This document shows, one piece after another, positions 47,052 to 57,267 of a stretch of DNA of 64,000 nucleotides. The notes below the pieces were generated by a model. That model saw only the letters and a program-made list of their open reading frames with translations. It was not told the origin of the DNA and did not search any database. Within the stretch, counting starts at the first letter, position 1. Every line of letters starts with the position of its first letter. A program made the position numbers and the translations under genes. This DNA comes from Alcaligenaceae bacterium. GTDB taxonomy: Bacteria > Pseudomonadota > Gammaproteobacteria > Burkholderiales > Burkholderiaceae_B. The DNA is taken from positions 124,001 through 188,000 of the forward strand of contig JACCET010000006.1 in NCBI GenBank assembly GCA_013416405.1. The letters are read 5' to 3'.

Positions 47052-47627
47052 TTAGCCCAGATTTTTAGCAGCAAAATCCCAGTTCGCAATAGCCCAGAAA
47101 CTTTCCAGGTATTTTGGACGGGCATTGCGGTAATCAATATAGTAGGCGTGTTCCCAGACATCACAGGTGAGCAGGGGAATATCGGCAGTCGTAAGCGGCG
47201 TAGCGGCATTGCTGGTGTTGACGATATCAAGCGAACCGTCGGTTTTCTTGACTAGCCATGTCCAGCCCGAACCGAAGTTGCCGGCTGCCGACTTGTTGAA
47301 CGCCTCTTTGAAGGCGTCGACACTGCCCCACTTGGCATTGATGGCATCAAGCAGTGCGCCGCTGGGTTCACCACCCTTGGGCGACAGGCTGTTCCAGTAG
47401 AAGGTGTGGTTCCAGATTTGCGCTGCATTATTGAAAATGCCACCAGACGATTTCTTGACCACGTCTTCCAACGAAGACGATTCGAACTCGGTACCGGCCA
47501 CCAGGTTATTCAAGTTGGTTACGTAGGACTGATGATGCTTGCCGTAGTGGAACTCTAGTGTTTCCTTGGAAATGGTGGGCGCCAGAGCGTCAAGTTCATA
47601 AGGGAGCGGAGGTAAGGTAAAAGCCAT
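47052..47627 (-). CDS. sodB: Superoxide dismutase (Fe type)
   Basis: The 191-residue Fe/Mn-family superoxide dismutase has metal ligands visible in [13 protein letters not shown] (His 26), [10 protein letters not shown] (His about 73) and [11 protein letters not shown] (Asp and His near 156-160). [11 protein letters not shown] and the Gln at FNNAAQ favour iron over manganese. Start: ATG at 47627 after GGAAC; the TTG two codons upstream is less likely. Single-gene unit with its own terminator. Confidence 0.95.
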   Translation of the reverse strand: MAFTLPPLPYELDALAPTISKETLEFHYGKHHQSYVTNLNNLVAGTEFESSSLEDVVKKSSGGIFNNAAQIWNHTFYWNSLSPKGGEPSGALLDAINAKWGSVDAFKEAFNKSAAGNFGSGWTWLVKKTDGSLDIVNTSNAATPLTTADIPLLTCDVWEHAYYIDYRNARPKYLESFWAIANWDFAAKNLG

Positions 47628-47706
47628 GTTCAAGTTCCTTCAAAAAAAACCAGTCAGAGTGCATGAAATCAACACTATCGGCGCGTACAGCCTTGAATAC
47701 GAGGAC

Positions 47707-49056
47707 TCACAGCAGGCCGTGTGCCCGGGTAACATCCGCAAGCACGCTGCCGCGCCCGAGTTCAATACTGAGCGACTCGCCAACTTTCAAGTCTAACGCA
47801 TTTCTCACGACATTCCCGTTACCGTTGCGCACAATGGCATAGCCACGGTCGAGAATATTATGAGGGCTGAGCGCTTGCAAGGTTTGCACGCTGGCCTCCA
47901 ACCGTTGGCGCCGACGCTCCAGGCCTCGGTCAAGAGCCGCTGTAAGCCGCTGCACTGGCGCGTTAACGTCGTTGCGCAGGCCTGCAGGCTGTGGTTTGGC
48001 ATAAGCCAGCCGGGTGCTCAGCATCGCCAGCCTGGCTGCCCGCCCCTCTTGCGGACGCAACACAGATCTGGCCAGCCTTTGCCTTAGCGCCTGTAAACGC
48101 TCGGCCTGCTGCCGTAAACGTTGTTGTGGCGATACCAGCATAGCTGTCGCACGATCCAGCCTTAGGGCACAACGCTCTAACTGACGCCTTTGTTGCGCCG
48201 TCAGGGTTGCCAACGCCGCATCGACAGAACTGGCGCAACTCTGTCGACTGCGGCAACACAGTTCCGCGGCGGCGGTCGGAGTAGGAGCCCTTACATCAGC
48301 GACAAAATCGGCAATCGTGAAGTCTGTTTCATGGCCAACACCGCTGATAACCGGTATGGGGCTGGCCGCAATGCCGCGTGCCAGCTCCTCGTCGTTAAAA
48401 CTCCATAGGTCTTCCAGGCTACCGCCGCCACGCACCAGCAACAAGGTATCGACCTCATTGCGCTGTATGGCTTGTTGCAAGGCCTGATTCAGGCGGCCGG
48501 CGGCCTCCAGGCCCTGCACCGGTGCCGGGTAGATGATTACCGATACATGGGGAGCGCGCCGCGCCAGGGCCGAGAGTACGTCGCGCAAGGCTGCGGCGGC
48601 CAAGGAAGTGACCACGCCTATGGCTTGAGGCAAGGGCTTGACCGTTCTTTTCCGGGCCGGATCGAAAAGGCCCTCGGCATTCAGCTTTTCTTTTAATGCC
48701 AGGAACGCCTCGTGCAAATCACCACGCCCTACTCGCCTAAGGCTTTCGACCTGCACCTGATAATCGCCACGAGGCTCGTATAAGGTGACACTGACACGGA
48801 ATTCGAATTTTTCGCCCGGCTTGGGCACAAAACCCACCGCCTGTGCACGGCCACGAAACATGACGGCTCGTACGGCGGCGCCATCGTCCTTCACTGAGAA
48901 GTACCAATGGCCCGATGCAGCCTGGGTGAAATTCGACACTTCACCACGCACCCATATGCGTGAAAAATGACCAGACAGCAGGTCTGCCACCCGACGATTC
49001 AGCTGGGTAACGGTCAGAACACCCTCGGTATCAGGCTGCATCATGCTTGTATCCAT
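47707..49056 (-). CDS. xseA: Exodeoxyribonuclease VII large subunit
   Basis: The 449-residue catalytic subunit of ExoVII has an N-terminal OB fold (FSRIWVRGEVSNFTQAASGHWYF region) and the conserved core QRNEVDTLLLVRGGGSLEDLW with SGVGHETDFTIADFVADVRAPTP. A long coiled coil follows, ending with DRGYAIVRNGNGNVV. xseB, the small subunit, is not adjacent. Start MDTSMMQPD; other ATGs at codons 5 and 6 are possible. Confidence 0.94.
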   Translation of the reverse strand: MDTSMMQPDTEGVLTVTQLNRRVADLLSGHFSRIWVRGEVSNFTQAASGHWYFSVKDDGAAVRAVMFRGRAQAVGFVPKPGEKFEFRVSVTLYEPRGDYQVQVESLRRVGRGDLHEAFLALKEKLNAEGLFDPARKRTVKPLPQAIGVVTSLAAAALRDVLSALARRAPHVSVIIYPAPVQGLEAAGRLNQALQQAIQRNEVDTLLLVRGGGSLEDLWSFNDEELARGIAASPIPVISGVGHETDFTIADFVADVRAPTPTAAAELCCRSRQSCASSVDAALATLTAQQRRQLERCALRLDRATAMLVSPQQRLRQQAERLQALRQRLARSVLRPQEGRAARLAMLSTRLAYAKPQPAGLRNDVNAPVQRLTAALDRGLERRRQRLEASVQTLQALSPHNILDRGYAIVRNGNGNVVRNALDLKVGESLSIELGRGSVLADVTRAHGLL

Positions 49057-49504
49057 AAAAAACGAGCGCTGGGGTTATAACACATGAAAAATGGCCACAA
49101 CAGAACGAGACATGTGCATTTCTTTCCACAGCGAAATGTGATTTGTCAAACTGGTGAAATATCAATCCAATTCCCATCATAGGTGAATTTTCACCTTAAA
49201 TAGATTCTATAACCAATTGATTAATATAGAATTAATAGAAAAACAAAAAATGATCTTAAATTAGCCATTGAACCTGTAGGGCCTGTAGATAGCGCCTGTC
49301 GGGGACTTTATACACAGAATTATCCACAGATTCTGTGGATACTCGCCCGAAAGCCATATTCCACGCCAATCTCAGTGAAAATTTGATGCTATCTTTATGT
49401 TTTCAGGGATCGGGGGCCGCCAGCGGGCACCATAAAATGCTTTCAACACCACTCATGAATATACCCCGTTAAAATGCGCAGGCCTGTTACACGCGGAGAT
49501 CGCT
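49057..49504. promoter_or_regulatory. AT-rich intergenic region with DnaA-box-like cluster
   Basis: This 448-bp gap between divergent xseA and exbB has an AT-rich stretch (about 49140-49265). It is followed by TTATACACA (49308-49316), TTATCCACA (49320-49328) and, inverted, TGTGGATAC (49334-49342). The first two fit the TTWTNCACA DnaA-box consensus and start exactly 12 bp apart; the third is one base off. The last two also form a 9-bp stem (TATCCACAG/CTGTGGATA). No ORF is seen. DnaA may control exbB or xseA, or the site may titrate DnaA. A chromosomal origin is unlikely. Confidence 0.55.
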
Positions 49505-50113
49505 TTGCTTGAAATCATTCACGCGGCCGGATGGCCCATATGGCTGCTCGTGGCCACATCCGTTCTTGGACTTGCCCTGATCATTGAACGCTTTATGTCT
49601 TTGCGCGCCAAATTGATCTTTCCGCCCCGCCTGCCCGAGCAGGTCCTGGAGCTGCTCAGGCAGAAAAACAGCAGCCCAGACGCTATTTTTCGCCTGGCAG
49701 GCAATTCGCCCCTGGGACGGGTGCTGGCCGAAGTCATGATCAACCGCGACGAAACCCATGCCCACCGCCTGGCCGCCATTGAAGATGTCGGTAAAGACGT
49801 CGCCCATAACCTGAACCGATATTTGCCGGCCCTGGCCACCATTGCCGTGATTGCGCCACTGATGGGACTGTTCGGCACAGTGGTCGGCATGATAGAGATT
49901 TTTGCCTCGTATACTCCTGCGGGCGGTGATCCCGCACAACTGGCCCGGGGTATATCCATTGCCTTGTACAACACGGGATTCGGCATCATCATCGCCATTC
50001 CAGCGCTTATCTTTCATCGATACTACCGCTCACGTGTCGATCATTACCTGCACAAACTGGAACGCGAGGCCAGCGCCCTGAATCGCATGATAGAACGCGG
50101 GGCGCAGTCATGA
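49505..50113 (+). CDS. exbB: ExbB/TolQ family proton channel protein
   Basis: The 202-residue MotA/TolQ/ExbB-type inner-membrane protein has helices near residues 10-30 (WPIWLLVATSVLGLALIIE), 110-130 and 150-170 (the MGLFGTVVGMIEIF region is the family core). With ExbD it forms the proton-driven motor for TonB or a related system; tonB is not adjacent. The start is TTG at 49505 after GGAG. It overlaps exbD by 4 bases. Confidence 0.88.
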   Translation: MLEIIHAAGWPIWLLVATSVLGLALIIERFMSLRAKLIFPPRLPEQVLELLRQKNSSPDAIFRLAGNSPLGRVLAEVMINRDETHAHRLAAIEDVGKDVAHNLNRYLPALATIAVIAPLMGLFGTVVGMIEIFASYTPAGGDPAQLARGISIALYNTGFGIIIAIPALIFHRYYRSRVDHYLHKLEREASALNRMIERGAQS

Positions 50114-50520
50114 ATTTTCGGCGCAGGCAAGCCGACGATGAGCTGGAAATCAACCTGATTCCCCTCATCGACGTGCTGCTGGTCATTTTGATTTTCCTGG
50201 CCGCCACAACTTCGTTTACTCGCTACAGCCAGCTTCAACTGACGCTGCCGCAAGCACACGCCGACGCGCAGCAGAACGATGCGCTGAACATGGCAATCAG
50301 CCAGCAAGGCATTTACGCCCTCGACGGCCAGTTGCTGTCGGACGCAACCGCACAGGACCTTGCCCAGGCCTTGCGCACCGCCATCCAAGACAGGGACGAC
50401 GCCGTGCTGGTCATCAATGCCGACGCCCAGGCTACGCATGAGTCCGTGGTGCGTGCCATGGAGGCGGCCCGCCTGGCAGGGATTGCCCGTGTGAACTTTG
50501 CAGCCCAGAGCTCGCCTTGA
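50110..50520 (+). CDS. exbD: ExbD/TolR family biopolymer transport protein
   Basis: The 136-residue protein has a short cytoplasmic start, one membrane helix (NLIPLIDVLLVILIFLAATT, about 17-36) with the conserved Asp 23, and a periplasmic domain. It is the partner of the preceding ExbB. The TGA overlaps the TTG start of lpxK by 3 bases, so motor genes and lipid A kinase are cotranscribed, a familiar order in this group. Confidence 0.9.
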   Translation: MNFRRRQADDELEINLIPLIDVLLVILIFLAATTSFTRYSQLQLTLPQAHADAQQNDALNMAISQQGIYALDGQLLSDATAQDLAQALRTAIQDRDDAVLVINADAQATHESVVRAMEAARLAGIARVNFAAQSSP

Positions 50521-51581
50521 AGACCGCATCGCTCACCCGGATCTTGCATGCGGCCTGGCAAAAAAAGGGCGGGCTCAGCGCGCTGCTTTGGCCGCTATCG
50601 TGGCTGCTGCAAGTAGGCATCAGCCACAAAAGGCGACGCTACCAGCGCAACCCTGAACTCAGTTGCCAAAGCCCGTTACCGGTCATCGTTGTGGGCAATA
50701 TCTATGTGGGTGGCACGGGCAAAACACCGGTCGTCATCGCGCTGGTTCGGGCCTTACTTGCGCGCGGTTGGCACCCTGGCGTGATCAGCCGCGGATACGG
50801 CGCCAAGGTTGGCCTCCACCCAAGAGTGGGACAAGGTCAGCTTGACCCGGCAAGCTTTGGCGACGAACCCTCTCTTATTGCACAGGCCACACAAGTACCG
50901 GTTGCCGTGCACCCCAGACGCAGCCAGGCCCTGCAACTACTGCAAAAGACCTATCCACAGGTCGATATCATTGTTGCCGACGATGGCTTGCAGCATCTGG
51001 CACTAGGACGCGATCTGGAAATCGTCGTACAAGATGCGCGCGGTACCGGCAACGGTCGCGTACTACCGGCGGGCCCCCTGCGTGAGCCCGTTGAGCGCCT
51101 GAAAGATATCGACGTCCTGATTACCAATCTTCAGCCTGGCCAAGTGCCTAAGGCATTGCCCAGAACCCGCGCGCGGCAATTGACCATGCAACTGGCGCCG
51201 GTCAAAGTAGAGCAACTGACCACCGGCGTCACGCTGGACTGGTCCGCCTGGCACTCTCTACACGACGGGCAGCCAATGAGTGCTGTTGCCGCCATAGGCC
51301 AACCTGAACGTTTCTTTGCCATGCTGAGCGCCACAGGCCTGAAATTGAACCGGACGGTCGCCCTGCCCGATCACGATGCCTACGCAACATCGCCTTTCGA
51401 CGCGCTGCCCGAACCTATAATCCTGATCACAGGTAAAGACGCCGTCAAATGTCGGCGTTTTAATGATCCACGATTATGGGTCGTCTACGCCGACCCCGTC
51501 TTTTCAGACCCTGAATGGCTGGACTACTGCCATGACAGGGCAACAGCCATTGCCGCGCAAAAAACCGGCATAGCCGTTTAG
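50517..51581 (+). CDS. lpxK: Tetraacyldisaccharide 4'-kinase
   Basis: The 354-residue inner-membrane-associated P-loop kinase phosphorylates lipid A disaccharide. The N-terminal amphipathic/membrane helix (LSALLWPLSWLLQVGI) is followed by Walker A VGNIYVGGTGKTP near residue 65, then GVISRGYGAK and VDIIVADDGLQHLALGRD. The only sensible start is a TTG overlapping the exbD stop. Next to ycaR and kdsB, so the run serves LPS synthesis. Confidence 0.93.
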   Translation: MKTASLTRILHAAWQKKGGLSALLWPLSWLLQVGISHKRRRYQRNPELSCQSPLPVIVVGNIYVGGTGKTPVVIALVRALLARGWHPGVISRGYGAKVGLHPRVGQGQLDPASFGDEPSLIAQATQVPVAVHPRRSQALQLLQKTYPQVDIIVADDGLQHLALGRDLEIVVQDARGTGNGRVLPAGPLREPVERLKDIDVLITNLQPGQVPKALPRTRARQLTMQLAPVKVEQLTTGVTLDWSAWHSLHDGQPMSAVAAIGQPERFFAMLSATGLKLNRTVALPDHDAYATSPFDALPEPIILITGKDAVKCRRFNDPRLWVVYADPVFSDPEWLDYCHDRATAIAAQKTGIAV

Positions 51582-51596
51582 TCACATTGGCACGAC

Positions 51597-51624
51597 TTAA
51601 CACGATCTCCCTGAATCGTGTTAA
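51597..51624. promoter_or_regulatory. 28-bp perfect palindrome between lpxK and ycaR
   Basis: TTAACACGAT (51597-51606) and ATCGTGTTAA (51615-51624) pair perfectly over 10 bases around an 8-nt spacer. There is no T run, so it is either an mRNA hairpin between the genes or a protein operator. The 100-bp gap otherwise holds only the ycaR leader. Confidence 0.6.
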
Positions 51625-51681
51625 TTAGCACCAACCGCATTAAACTAGCTGTTTTATCGTTCATTTTTCCTGGAGCCATGG

Positions 51682-51888
51682 ATGGAATCTCGCCTGCTTG
51701 AAATTCTGGTCTGCCCCTTGTGCAAAGGGCAGCTGCAGCACAATCGGGAGCAGCAAGAACTCATATGCAAGGCCGACAAACTGGCCTTCCCCATACGCGA
51801 CGGCATACCTGTCATGCTGGAAGCCGAAGCGCGTGAACTCACCAGCCCGGCCCCTGATCAGCCTACAAAAGGCACCCAAGCGGCATGA
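51682..51888 (+). CDS. ycaR: Trm112 family protein YcaR
   Basis: The 68-residue protein has the zinc-ribbon-like CPLCKGQL opening of the Trm112/YcaR family, then [20 protein letters not shown]. The second pair of Cys is reduced to one, as in many YcaR proteins. It is always found between lpxK and kdsB. The molecular role in bacteria is not established. It overlaps kdsB by 4 bases. Confidence 0.88.
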   Translation: MESRLLEILVCPLCKGQLQHNREQQELICKADKLAFPIRDGIPVMLEAEARELTSPAPDQPTKGTQAA

Positions 51889-52649
51889 GTTTCATCGCTG
51901 TTATCCCGGCGCGTGCCGCTTCCACCCGTCTACCCGGCAAGCCTTTGCTCGATATCTGCGGCAAACCCATGGTGGTTCGCACGGCCGAGCAAGCCGCAAA
52001 ATCACAGGCCAGCCGGGTCGTGGTCGCTACCGACGACCCCAACATCCAGATGGCTGTGCAAGAACACGGGTTTGAAGCCTTGCTGACCCGCGCCGATCAC
52101 CCGACCGGCACCGATCGCCTGGCCGAAGTAGCCGCACAACTGGCCCTGGCGCCAGACACCATCGTAGTCAATGTGCAAGGCGACGAGCCTTTGATAGACC
52201 CGGCGCAAATCAACACGGTGGCCCAGTTGCTGGCGCAAACTCCCGACGCTTCCATTGCCACCTGCGCAACGGCCATTATCGATGCGGCCGTCCTGTTCAA
52301 TCCCAACGCCGTCAAGGTGGTCTGCACACACCGTCAGCGAGCCCTGTATTTCTCCCGGGCACCCATCCCCTGGGCGCGCAATGCACTGGCCGACGGTTCA
52401 CAAACACTGGCCCCCGGATTGCCCGCCCTGCACCACATAGGCCTGTATGCCTACCGCACGGACTTTCTGAAGGCCTATCCCGGCCTGCAGCTGGGGCCGC
52501 TTGAATCATTCGAGTCGCTTGAGCAATTGCGCGCCCTGGAAAACGGCTATTCGATTGCAGTGCACATCGCCGATACACATCCGGCGGCAGGCGTGGATAC
52601 GCAGGAAGATCTGGATCGTATACGCGAAATATTCTCAAATAGGTTATAA
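51885..52649 (+). CDS. kdsB: 3-deoxy-manno-octulosonate cytidylyltransferase
   Basis: The 254-residue CMP-Kdo synthetase activates Kdo for lipid A inner core. Motifs are [18 protein letters not shown] (nucleotide loop), [22 protein letters not shown] and the late HHIGLYAYR. It overlaps ycaR by 4 bases. The next gene, adk, has its own leader of about 100 bp. Confidence 0.96.
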   Translation: MSFIAVIPARAASTRLPGKPLLDICGKPMVVRTAEQAAKSQASRVVVATDDPNIQMAVQEHGFEALLTRADHPTGTDRLAEVAAQLALAPDTIVVNVQGDEPLIDPAQINTVAQLLAQTPDASIATCATAIIDAAVLFNPNAVKVVCTHRQRALYFSRAPIPWARNALADGSQTLAPGLPALHHIGLYAYRTDFLKAYPGLQLGPLESFESLEQLRALENGYSIAVHIADTHPAAGVDTQEDLDRIREIFSNRL

Positions 52650-52713
52650 AACGACTTCAAATTAACTGGCTCCGTCGCATAAGACGTGCAGAATTTGCTG
52701 CATTGCGGCATAA

Positions 52714-53409
<696 letters not shown>

Positions 53410-53469
53410 TACCGAAAACCAACGGGCCCAGTGCCCGTTTTTCACATAAAACCTATATAGAGACCAGGC

Positions 53470-54228
53470 ATGGAAATCAAGAACAAAGTATTTATCGTGA
53501 CCGGTGGCGCCTCCGGACTGGGTGCAGGCACCGCCCGTATGCTCGTGGCTGAAGGCGCAAAAGTCATATTGGCCGATGTCCAGGATGAAGCCGGCCAGCA
53601 GCTTGCCGCTGAACTGGGGCAAGCCTATGTACATTGCGATGTTACTCAGGAAGCCGACGGGCAAGCCGTTGTGGAAGCCGCCCTGAAGGCAGGCACGCTG
53701 TTCGGCCTGGTGAACTGTGCAGGTGTTGCCCCTGCGGCCCGCACGGTCGGCAAGAACGGCCCGCATGCCCTGGATCTTTTTCAGAAAGTCATTTCGATCA
53801 ACTTGGTAGGCACTTTCAATATGTGCCGCCTGGCCGCCGCCGCCATGGGCAACAACACGCCTGAACCCACTGGCGAGCGTGGCGTACTGGTCAACACTGC
53901 CTCTGTTGCCGCCTACGACGGCCAGATCGGCCAGGCAGCCTACGCATCTTCCAAGGCGGGCGTGGTCGGCCTAACGTTGCCGCTTGCGCGCGACCTTTCC
54001 AAGGTAGGCATACGCTGCATGACCATCGCTCCGGGCATCTTCGGCACACCCATGGTTTTTGGCATGCCGCAGGAAGTGCAGGATGCGCTCGCAGCCAGCA
54101 TTCCCTTCCCGTCCCGCCTGGGCCGCCCCGAAGACTATGCCAAGCTGGTTCAGCACATCATTACCAATGAAATGCTTAATGGCGAAACCATTCGCCTGGA
54201 CGGTGCCATCCGCATGGCACCAAAGTAA
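53470..54228 (+). CDS. SDR family 3-hydroxyacyl-CoA dehydrogenase, type II-like
   Basis: The 252-residue short-chain dehydrogenase has the NAD loop [10 protein letters not shown] at 11-20, NCAGV near 82, and the catalytic Ser in [12 protein letters not shown] with YASSKAG (Tyr and Lys). It ends with [12 protein letters not shown]. The IFGTPM segment and overall pattern are like 17-beta-HSD10/type II 3-hydroxyacyl-CoA dehydrogenases, suggesting a role in fatty-acid or branched-chain acyl-CoA oxidation. It lies between adk and murJ as a single unit. Confidence 0.85.
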   Translation: MEIKNKVFIVTGGASGLGAGTARMLVAEGAKVILADVQDEAGQQLAAELGQAYVHCDVTQEADGQAVVEAALKAGTLFGLVNCAGVAPAARTVGKNGPHALDLFQKVISINLVGTFNMCRLAAAAMGNNTPEPTGERGVLVNTASVAAYDGQIGQAAYASSKAGVVGLTLPLARDLSKVGIRCMTIAPGIFGTPMVFGMPQEVQDALAASIPFPSRLGRPEDYAKLVQHIITNEMLNGETIRLDGAIRMAPK

Positions 54229-54239
54229 GCCAGCAACCC

Positions 54240-55796
54240 ATGAGCTTGCTCAGGTCGGCCGCAACGGTTAGCAGCTTTACGCTGCTTTCCCGTATAACGG
54301 GACTGTTTCGCGACATCCTGATAGCCAGTTCATTTGGCGCAGGGCCGCTGACCGACGCCTTCTGGGTCGCGTTTCGCATTCCCAATCTGCTGCGCCGCCT
54401 GTTCGCCGAAGGCGCCTTTTCACAAGCCTTCGTACCCATCTTGGGCGAAGTCCGCAACACACGCGATCACGAAGCCGTTCGCATACTGCTGGATCGGGTC
54501 TGCCTGCTACTAACGCTCGCCCTGATGCTGGTAACGCTGGTGGGTATTATCGGTGCACCCTGGGTGGTCAGCGCCATGGCCAGCGGCATGCGCACCGCCG
54601 CCAGGCAAACCGAGTTCGACGCCGCAGTCTGGATGACCCGGCTGATGTTCCCCTACATTATCTGCATGTCGCTAGTGGCCTTCGCTTCGGGCGTGCTCAA
54701 TACCTGGAGCAAGTTTGCAGTACCCGCCTTCACGCCGGTGCTGCTGAATCTGTCCATGATAGGCGCCAGCCTTTTTCTGGTGCCTTACTTTGAAACGCCC
54801 ATCTACGCACTGGCGGCAGGGGTCATGCTGGGTGGTGTCGCCCAACTTGCCGTGCAGTGGGTCGCGCTGGCCAAAATGGGCCTGCTGCCCCGCTACTCCC
54901 CACAAGTGCGCGCCGCCTGGGCAGACCCCACCATCAAGCACATTACGCGACAGATGCTGCCGGCCATACTGGGCGTGTCGGTTGCCCAAATATCGCTGCT
55001 GATCAATACCAACATCGCTACCTGGTTGACCCCCGGCAGCGTAACCTGGCTATCGTTTGCCGACCGCCTGATGGAGTTTCCCACCGCACTGCTGGGCATT
55101 GCGCTGGGAACGGTGCTGTTACCCCGACTTTCGGCCGCGCACGCTAGGCAAGACCATGACGGCTACAGTGCGCTACTGGACTGGGGCTTACGCCTGGTGC
55201 TGCTGCTGGGCTTGCCTGCCGCACTGGGCCTGGCCTTGCTGTCGGACGGATTGGTCGCCACCCTATTCAACTATGGTGCTTTCAGCGCCACCGACGTGAT
55301 GCAGACTCGCTTGGCCGTCATGGCTTACGCCGTAGGCCTAATCGGTTTGCTGGCCATCAAAATTCTAGCGCCGGGTTTCTATGCCAAGCAAAATATACGT
55401 ACACCGGTGCGCATTGCATTGTTTGTATTGGTGCTGACCCAGGTCTTCAACATTATTCTGGTGCCCCAGTTTGCTCATGCAGGATTGGCCTTGTCGATAG
55501 GGCTGGGCGCCACCATCAATGCGCTATGCCTGGTCGTGCTGTTGCGGCGTGGCAAGCTGTATAAGCCCGAGCCCGGCTGGACACGCTTCGGCATCTGCCT
55601 GCTGCCCGCACTGGCCGCACTGGCGTTCGTGCTATGGCAAGCAGGCCAATATCTTGACTGGATCGCCCTGGGCAGCCAGCCCGGGCTGCGCGCACTGTGG
55701 TTGATAGCGGTGGTGCTGGCTGGAGCCCTGGCTTATTTCTCGGTATTGTTCTGTTGTGGCTTTCGGCCCTCAGACTTTACACGGCATGGCAAATAA
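54240..55796 (+). CDS. murJ: Lipid II flippase MurJ
   Basis: The 518-residue MATE/MVF-type integral membrane protein flips lipid II across the inner membrane. It opens with SAATVSSFTLLSRITGLFRD and has DAFWVAFRIPNLLRRLFAEGAFSQAF around residue 38, both diagnostic of MurJ. About 14 membrane helices are visible. It is 11 bp after the SDR gene. The rpsT promoter lies within its last codons. Confidence 0.95.
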   Translation: MSLLRSAATVSSFTLLSRITGLFRDILIASSFGAGPLTDAFWVAFRIPNLLRRLFAEGAFSQAFVPILGEVRNTRDHEAVRILLDRVCLLLTLALMLVTLVGIIGAPWVVSAMASGMRTAARQTEFDAAVWMTRLMFPYIICMSLVAFASGVLNTWSKFAVPAFTPVLLNLSMIGASLFLVPYFETPIYALAAGVMLGGVAQLAVQWVALAKMGLLPRYSPQVRAAWADPTIKHITRQMLPAILGVSVAQISLLINTNIATWLTPGSVTWLSFADRLMEFPTALLGIALGTVLLPRLSAAHARQDHDGYSALLDWGLRLVLLLGLPAALGLALLSDGLVATLFNYGAFSATDVMQTRLAVMAYAVGLIGLLAIKILAPGFYAKQNIRTPVRIALFVLVLTQVFNIILVPQFAHAGLALSIGLGATINALCLVVLLRRGKLYKPEPGWTRFGICLLPALAALAFVLWQAGQYLDWIALGSQPGLRALWLIAVVLAGALAYFSVLFCCGFRPSDFTRHGK

Positions 55797-55804
55797 TATA
55801 GAAT
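55776..55804 (+). promoter_or_regulatory. Promoter of rpsT
   Basis: TTTACA (55776-55781) and TAGAAT (55799-55804) are separated by 17 bp; each matches the sigma-70 consensus at five of six positions. It sits at the end of murJ, about 48 bp before the rpsT ATG. Confidence 0.75.
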
Positions 55805-55851
55805 AGCTGTCTTTGCCGAATTAACCCCCCACAGATACACGGATACGCATA

Positions 55852-56115
55852 ATGGCCAATACTGCCCAAGCCCGCAAACGTGCTCGCCAGTCGGTAGAGC
55901 GCAACAAACACAACGCCAGCCTGCGCTCTATGCTGCGTACGTCGATCAAACGCGTACGTCAAGCCATCGAAGCCGGCGATAAAGCCATTGCCGCTGAAGT
56001 TTTCCAGAAAACCACAGGCATTATCGATCGCGTTGCCGACAAGAACATCATTCACAAAAACAAGGCTGCTCGTCATAAAAGCCGCCTTGCTGCTGCAGTT
56101 AAAGCCCTAGCCTGA
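55852..56115 (+). CDS. rpsT: 30S ribosomal protein S20
   Basis: The 87-residue basic, three-helix protein binds 16S rRNA early in 30S assembly. The family start [21 protein letters not shown] and the end [19 protein letters not shown] are clear. It has its own promoter and a strong terminator at 56168-56198. Confidence 0.98.
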   Translation: MANTAQARKRARQSVERNKHNASLRSMLRTSIKRVRQAIEAGDKAIAAEVFQKTTGIIDRVADKNIIHKNKAARHKSRLAAAVKALA

Positions 56116-56167
56116 TTGCTGCCAGGGTTTGATCGGCAAAAAACGGTCAGGGGTCAGCCCCGCCAAG

Positions 56168-56198
56168 AACAGGACGTCTCGACGTCCTGTTTTTTTTT
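56168..56198 (+). terminator. Rho-independent terminator of rpsT
   Basis: ACAGGACGTC and GACGTCCTGT form a nearly continuous 10-bp palindrome followed by about nine T. It ends the rpsT transcript 50 bp after the stop. Confidence 0.9.
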
Positions 56199-56275
56199 GC
56201 GTAAGGTATAGTTAGATTTGCACAAGCAACCACGCTTGCACACATAACAACAGCAACCGAACACGAGACAAACCT

Positions 56276-57238
56276 ATGACTACACCTGCGGCACCCGCCC
56301 TATTGCAACTGCTACCCCTGAACCTCCCACAAGCTCACGAACGCCTGACCAAAAACTACAAGCTGATCGAGCTCTGGAAAGAATCCGACCCCAAAGCGGC
56401 AATCGTCCGCCATAAAGACGACATCCAGGTCGTAGTCACCAGCGCCATGACACCTACGCCGGCCGAATTGATTGACGCTCTGCCTCAGCTCAAGGCGATT
56501 TGCAGCCAGGGAGTCGGCTACGACGCCATCGACGTCAAACATGCCCAAGGCAAAAACATACAGGTCAGCAACACGCCCGACGTGCTCAATGACTGCGTTG
56601 CCGACCTGACCTTCGGGCTTTTGCTGGCCGCAGCCCGCAAGCTTGGGCATGCCGAGCGATATGTACGGGACAATCTGTGGGGTACTGACGCCCAGTTCCC
56701 CCTGGGAACCAAAGTCAGCCATAAAAAGCTGGGTATCGTGGGATTGGGTCGCATAGGCATGGCCATCGCGCAGCGCGCCGCTGGCTTCAACATGGAAATC
56801 CGATATCACAATCGCAGCGAGCGCAACGACGTCCCCTACGGCTACCAGGCATCTCTGCTTGATTTGGCTACCTGGGCCGATTTTCTGGTCATCGCCACCG
56901 TAGGCGGTGATGGCACACGACACCTGGTCAATGCGCAAGTGCTCAAGGCGCTGGGCCCCAACGGCATGATCATCAATATTTCACGCGGTTCAGTCATCGA
57001 TGAAACAGCCCTGATCGACGCACTGAGCAGCGGCGAGTTGGGCGCGGCCGGCCTTGATGTCTACCAGAACGAGCCCAATATTCCCGACGCGCTCAAAGCT
57101 CTGGACAACGTAGTGCTTGTACCACACATAGCCAGCGCTACGACCGAAACACGAGCCGCCATGATAGCGTTGGTTCTGGATAATGTTGACGCTTTTGCCG
57201 CCACCGGCAAAGTGGTCACACCTATACCCGCGTTATAA
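56276..57238 (+). CDS. D-2-hydroxyacid dehydrogenase
   Basis: The 320-residue NAD(P)-dependent enzyme has the catalytic Arg region ISRGSVIDETAL near residue 240, the nucleotide loop GIVGLGRIGMAIAQ near 152, the Glu in YQNEPNIP and the His in VLVPHIASAT near 290. It belongs to the GhrB/hydroxypyruvate-glyoxylate reductase-like group; the exact substrate is not clear. It stands alone between rpsT and the DUF3579 gene. Confidence 0.88.
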   Translation: MTTPAAPALLQLLPLNLPQAHERLTKNYKLIELWKESDPKAAIVRHKDDIQVVVTSAMTPTPAELIDALPQLKAICSQGVGYDAIDVKHAQGKNIQVSNTPDVLNDCVADLTFGLLLAAARKLGHAERYVRDNLWGTDAQFPLGTKVSHKKLGIVGLGRIGMAIAQRAAGFNMEIRYHNRSERNDVPYGYQASLLDLATWADFLVIATVGGDGTRHLVNAQVLKALGPNGMIINISRGSVIDETALIDALSSGELGAAGLDVYQNEPNIPDALKALDNVVLVPHIASATTETRAAMIALVLDNVDAFAATGKVVTPIPAL

Positions 57239-57246
57239 CCCGGTAT

Positions 57247-57267
57247 AAAAAAAAGCCCGCTAAGGGC
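57247..57267 (-). terminator. Terminator of the DUF3579 gene
   Basis: On the minus strand GCCC-TTAGC-GGGC is followed by eight T (57247-57254 are A on the plus strand). The stem is short (4 bp) and overlaps the gene's last codons. It may also help end the dehydrogenase transcript from the other side. Confidence 0.6.

Noticed and set aside
49140-49342. Chromosomal origin of replication
   Set aside because: DnaA-box-like sites and AT-rich DNA are present, but dnaA, dnaN, gyrB, rpmH and mnmG are absent and only three sites are seen. Kept as a DnaA-site finding only.
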